From Actinobacteria bacterium UBA5182 (lineage in GTDB: Bacteria; Actinomycetota; UBA4738), in assembly GCA_002413185.1 (NCBI GenBank), contig DHWM01000139.1:1-8480 (forward strand): DNA of 8,480 bases. Direction: 5' to 3'. The position numbers were made by a program, and so were the translations under genes. A model generated the notes under the pieces. It ran no database searches, had not been told where the DNA came from, and worked only from the letters and a program-made list of their open reading frames with translations. Below, piece by piece: positions 6,582 to 8,480 of the stretch (its first letter is position 1; every line of letters starts with the position of its first letter).

Positions 6582-6865
6582 GCAAGAGGAAGCGCAAGGG
6601 CCGCGGATCCGGACGAACAGGTTCGGCCTCCCCCGCCGCGGGGCGCCCGCCCGCGGGGAGCCGGGGGGGTACAACCGGCGGGAGCAGCCGGACCAGGACC
6701 ACCCGGACCACGACCACCGGGTCCGGACGCGGGACTTCCCCATCCAGATCCGGCCGACCCACTTCTCGGTCCGAGACGAGGCGTCCTCGATCCGAGACCG
6801 CCCGCCCTGAGTCCGAGACCACCCCGGAGCAGAGAATCGAACCGCCGCCCCAGCCACCGATCGGG
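6578..6865 (+). other. Possible N-terminal extension of the downstream membrane protein, from a CTG start
   Basis: The frame of the membrane protein stays open upstream from 6866 to 6533, beyond the end of the propeller gene. It has no ATG, GTG or TTG, but a CTG at 6578 overlaps the propeller TGA (CTGA). Reading from it gives 96 residues beginning SKRKRKGRG, then a Gly/Ser/Thr/Arg/Pro-rich stretch with no hydrophobic segment. Third positions are mostly G or C, and a 21-bp tandem repeat keeps phase with this frame. A disordered basic cytoplasmic tail before the first helix is plausible. Against it: CTG starts are rare, only a weak GGCGGAA (6567-6573) precedes it, and the seven-G run at 6663-6669 could hide a sequencing indel. 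Confidence 0.45.
6770..6832 (+). repeat. Three tandem 21-bp repeats encoding SET-led heptads
   Basis: Units at 6770-6790, 6791-6811 and 6812-6832 each begin TCCGAGAC. In the frame of the downstream membrane protein they read SETRRPR, SETARPE and SETTPEQ. The period is a multiple of three and the third copy has diverged. This favours a coding repeat in a disordered segment over an intergenic one. Confidence 0.6.
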
Positions 6866-7684
6866 GTGTCCCTCGCCCGGGGCCTCGCGGTCGTCGGCAC
6901 GTCGCCGGCGCTCCTGGCAAGCGTGTTCCTCGGCACGCTCGCACTGTGGCTCACCTATTCGAGTTCCGGGGTGATCAGGGTGGCATCGCCGGGCGTCATG
7001 GGCCAGCTGGACTCGGTCCCACCGGTGCATTCGCTCCTGGACATCCAGTTCCTCCTCCAGGCGACCAGGGTGTTCACCGCGGCGGGCACGGTCGGCGTGG
7101 GGGTCGCGCTTCTGCTGGTTCGAACCGCCCTGATGGCCTTCTGGCTCAGCATGATCCTGTCCGGGTTCCAGGAGGGCGGGGACTGGAGGGCCACGCTCCG
7201 CTCGGCCGGTCGACGCACCCTGGACCGCTACGTGGTCATGCTTGAGGTCGAGGCCGGTTTCGTGGTCCTGGTCTACGTGTTCTCGCTGGTGCTGGGGTCG
7301 TTCCTGGGGCTGATCGGGCTCCTCGGGGTGGTCATCGTGACCATGATCTTCCTGATCGACGTGCCCATCGCCGTGGTCGCCGAACGGGTCGGCGTCCGCG
7401 AGGCGGTCCGGCTCTCCCTCCGAGCCGCCCGCCTCCCCGGCCGCCAGCACATCATGCTGTCCTCGACCTACGTCTTCCTCACCATCTTCCTGATCTCTGC
7501 GACGGTGGCGGGTCCAGCGTCGCCGGCCACGCCCTCGATCCTGGTGTGGGCGTACGTGCTGTTCCTCTCCGCCGTCCACGTGTCGATCCTGGCGGCCTTC
7601 ACCTACCGGTGGCTGGTGGTGAAGGGAACCGTCTTCGAGGAGATCGCCACCGGTGCGCTGCGCCGGCCCATCCTTCGGCCCTGA
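6866..7684 (+). CDS. Six-helix integral membrane protein of unknown function
   Basis: From GTG 6866 the product is 272 residues, with hydrophobic segments at about 7-30, 69-101 (long, possibly broken), 130-148, 149-172, 197-213 and 221-243. Between helices 4 and 5 is a cytoplasmic-looking amphipathic stretch, ERVGVREAVRLSLRAAR. A similar E-A-x-R-x-S-x pattern occurs in the glycerophosphodiesterase membrane-domain-like superfamily. That resemblance is only in layout, and no family is claimed. No catalytic motif was seen. GTG 6866 is the first conventional start but has no ribosome site and falls almost at the first helix, so the true start may be a CTG at 6578. The gene follows the membrane-anchored propeller closely and precedes rpsB, so the two may form an envelope unit with the M23 peptidase. 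A hairpin lies just after the stop. Confidence 0.75.
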   Translation: MSLARGLAVVGTSPALLASVFLGTLALWLTYSSSGVIRVASPGVMGQLDSVPPVHSLLDIQFLLQATRVFTAAGTVGVGVALLLVRTALMAFWLSMILSGFQEGGDWRATLRSAGRRTLDRYVVMLEVEAGFVVLVYVFSLVLGSFLGLIGLLGVVIVTMIFLIDVPIAVVAERVGVREAVRLSLRAARLPGRQHIMLSSTYVFLTIFLISATVAGPASPATPSILVWAYVLFLSAVHVSILAAFTYRWLVVKGTVFEEIATGALRRPILRP

Positions 7685-7689
7685 TCTCC

Positions 7690-7722
7690 AGGGGCTGGAT
7701 CGGAGGCGGGCCAGGAACCCCT
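7690..7722 (+). terminator. Possible terminator hairpin between the membrane protein gene and rpsB
   Basis: AGGGG (7690-7694) pairs with CCCCT (7718-7722) and CTGG (7695-7698) with CCAG (7711-7714). This gives nine pairs with a 3-nt bulge (7715-7717) and a 12-nt loop. It begins 5 nt after the stop codon. No T-tract follows, so it is at best an actinobacterial U-less terminator or an RNA-stabilising stem. Confidence 0.35.
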
Positions 7723-7725
7723 CCC

Positions 7726-7734
7726 TGCTAGACT
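7726..7734 (+). promoter_or_regulatory. Candidate extended -10 promoter element for rpsB
   Basis: TG, one base, then TAGACT (7729-7734) matches an extended -10. No good -35 hexamer lies 16-18 nt upstream, where the sequence is GC-rich and overlaps the hairpin at 7690-7722. Transcription would start near 7741, giving a leader of about 117 nt before the rpsB ATG. Confidence 0.4.
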
Positions 7735-7742
7735 CGCTGAGC

Positions 7743-7815
7743 CGCGACCCAGTCGCGACAAATACACACGTTCGAGGACCGGCGCCGGGGTCCCATCATG
7801 GGCCGGCATCGCCGG
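7743..7815 (+). promoter_or_regulatory. Structured rpsB leader with three short hairpins
   Basis: Three inverted repeats stand in series. CGCGAC/GTCGCG (7743-7748 with 7752-7757) has a 3-nt loop. GGACC/GGTCC (7776-7780 with 7789-7793) has an 8-nt loop. CCGGC/GCCGG (7803-7807 with 7811-7815) has a 3-nt loop. An 11-bp palindrome, CCCAT-c-ATGGG (7792-7802), overlaps them and offers alternative pairing. S2 represses its own operon through the leader in Escherichia coli. An analogous role here is inference. No protein-coding signal was seen in 7685-7857. Confidence 0.35.
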
Positions 7816-7857
7816 GGAGATTCGAGCGGAGGCCAGAAACCGAAGGGAGGAATCACC

Positions 7858-8480
7858 ATGCCCGTCGCCACCCGGCGGGAGCTGCTCGAGGCCGGAGTTC
7901 ACTTCGGCCATCAAACCCGCCGATGGAATCCCAAGATGCGCCGGTTCATCTTCGGCGAGCGGTCAGGCATCTACATCATCGACCTGGAGAAGACCCTCAC
8001 CGGCCTCACCTCCACCTACGAGTTTCTGCTCGACATCGGCCGGCAGGGCGGCGTCGTGCTGTTCGTTGGGACCAAGAAGCAGGCCCAGGAGACCGTCCGC
8101 GACCAGGCCTCACGCGTCGGCATGCCGTACGTGAACACACGGTGGCTTGGGGGCATGCTGACGAACTTCCAGACCATGCACGGGCGCCTCAAGCGGCTCA
8201 AGGAGCTCCGGGAGATGGAGCGCTCCGGCGCGTTCGACTTCCTTCCGAAGAAGGAGGTCCTGAAGCTTCGACACGAGAAGGAGAAGCTCGAGCGGAACCT
8301 CTCCGGCATCCAGGACATGGAGCGCCGGCCCGACGCCGTCTACGTCATCGACACCAAGCGGGAGCACATCGCCATCAAGGAGGCCCGGAAGCTGGGGATC
8401 CCAGTCGTGGCCATCCTGGACACCAACTGTGATCCCGACGAGGTGGACTACCCAATTCCCGGCAACGACGACGCCATCCG
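7858..8480 (+). CDS. rpsB: 30S ribosomal protein S2 (3' end outside window)
   Basis: S2 is an essential protein of the small ribosomal subunit, added late, and helps place S1 or the messenger. The window holds 207 complete codons of a protein usually about 250-300 residues long. The N-terminus PVATRRELLEAGVHFGHQTRRWNPKM is the classic S2 signature. The family blocks GIYIIDLEKT, VLFVGTKKQAQ, RWLGGMLTNFQT and PDAVYVIDTKREHIAIKEA follow in order, then the conserved NCDPDEVDYPIPGNDDAIR at the window edge. ATG 7858 has a near-perfect ribosome site, AAGGGAGG (7843-7850), 7 nt upstream. The gene is preceded by a candidate promoter and hairpin leader. In actinobacteria tsf (elongation factor Ts) normally follows, beyond this window. 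Confidence 0.97.
   Translation, partial: MPVATRRELLEAGVHFGHQTRRWNPKMRRFIFGERSGIYIIDLEKTLTGLTSTYEFLLDIGRQGGVVLFVGTKKQAQETVRDQASRVGMPYVNTRWLGGMLTNFQTMHGRLKRLKELREMERSGAFDFLPKKEVLKLRHEKEKLERNLSGIQDMERRPDAVYVIDTKREHIAIKEARKLGIPVVAILDTNCDPDEVDYPIPGNDDAI

Noticed and set aside
6218..7579. 453-codon open frame on the minus strand
   Set aside because: It lies antisense to the propeller end and the membrane protein gene. Its product is a low-complexity Asp/Gly/His/Gln/Arg-rich sequence, as expected from the mirror frame of GC-rich DNA, and it has no recognisable domain.
7653..8432. 259-codon open frame on the plus strand
   Set aside because: It overlaps rpsB in a different frame. The rpsB reading matches ribosomal protein S2 throughout and has a strong ribosome site.
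1..8480. CRISPR arrays, defence systems, insertion sequences or tRNA genes
   Set aside because: No regularly spaced repeats, transposase-like product, terminal inverted repeats or cloverleaf were seen on either strand.

Overview
The window looks like a chromosomal segment of a high-GC actinobacterium (Actinomycetota). GC is roughly 67-72% in sampled lines of the core. The gene order dprA - xerC - whiG - M23 peptidase - ... - rpsB matches the neighbourhood of rpsB in streptomycetes and relatives. A WhiG-type sigma factor points the same way. The class cannot be fixed from sequence alone. Nearly everything real is on the + strand.

Left edge (1 to about 640): the C-terminal tail of an unidentified gene, a 200-nt gap, and a small ABM-like dimeric alpha/beta-barrel protein (265-558). 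By hand count this part is about 62% GC, lower than the rest. It then runs abruptly into the C-terminal half of a ComM/YifB-type AAA+ ATPase (591-1301). The ComM N-terminal half, with Walker A, is missing, so a breakpoint lies near 640. It could be a real rearrangement or a chimeric assembly.

DNA processing block (1294-3514): dprA overlaps the comM remnant by 8 nt and has a good Shine-Dalgarno. xerC follows, with every catalytic residue of a tyrosine recombinase, and probably has its own extended -10 promoter laid over the dprA stop codon.

Sigma factor and envelope block (3511-7684): whiG overlaps xerC by the ATGA tetranucleotide. A secreted M23 endopeptidase with intact metal ligands follows after a 104-nt gap. 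Next, 6 nt downstream, is a membrane-anchored seven-motif PQQ-type beta-propeller, then a six-helix membrane protein of unknown function. The last gene's reading frame stays open upstream of its first conventional start through a Ser/Thr/Arg-rich stretch holding a 3 x 21-bp tandem repeat. It may therefore start at a CTG overlapping the propeller's stop codon.

Right edge (7685-8480): a hairpin that may be a terminator, an extended -10 promoter, a structured leader and the first 207 codons of rpsB (ribosomal protein S2), which runs off the window. I found no CRISPR array, tRNA, rRNA, insertion sequence or defence system. The least explained items are the comM breakpoint, the propeller/membrane-protein pair, the possible CTG-started extension and the rpsB leader.
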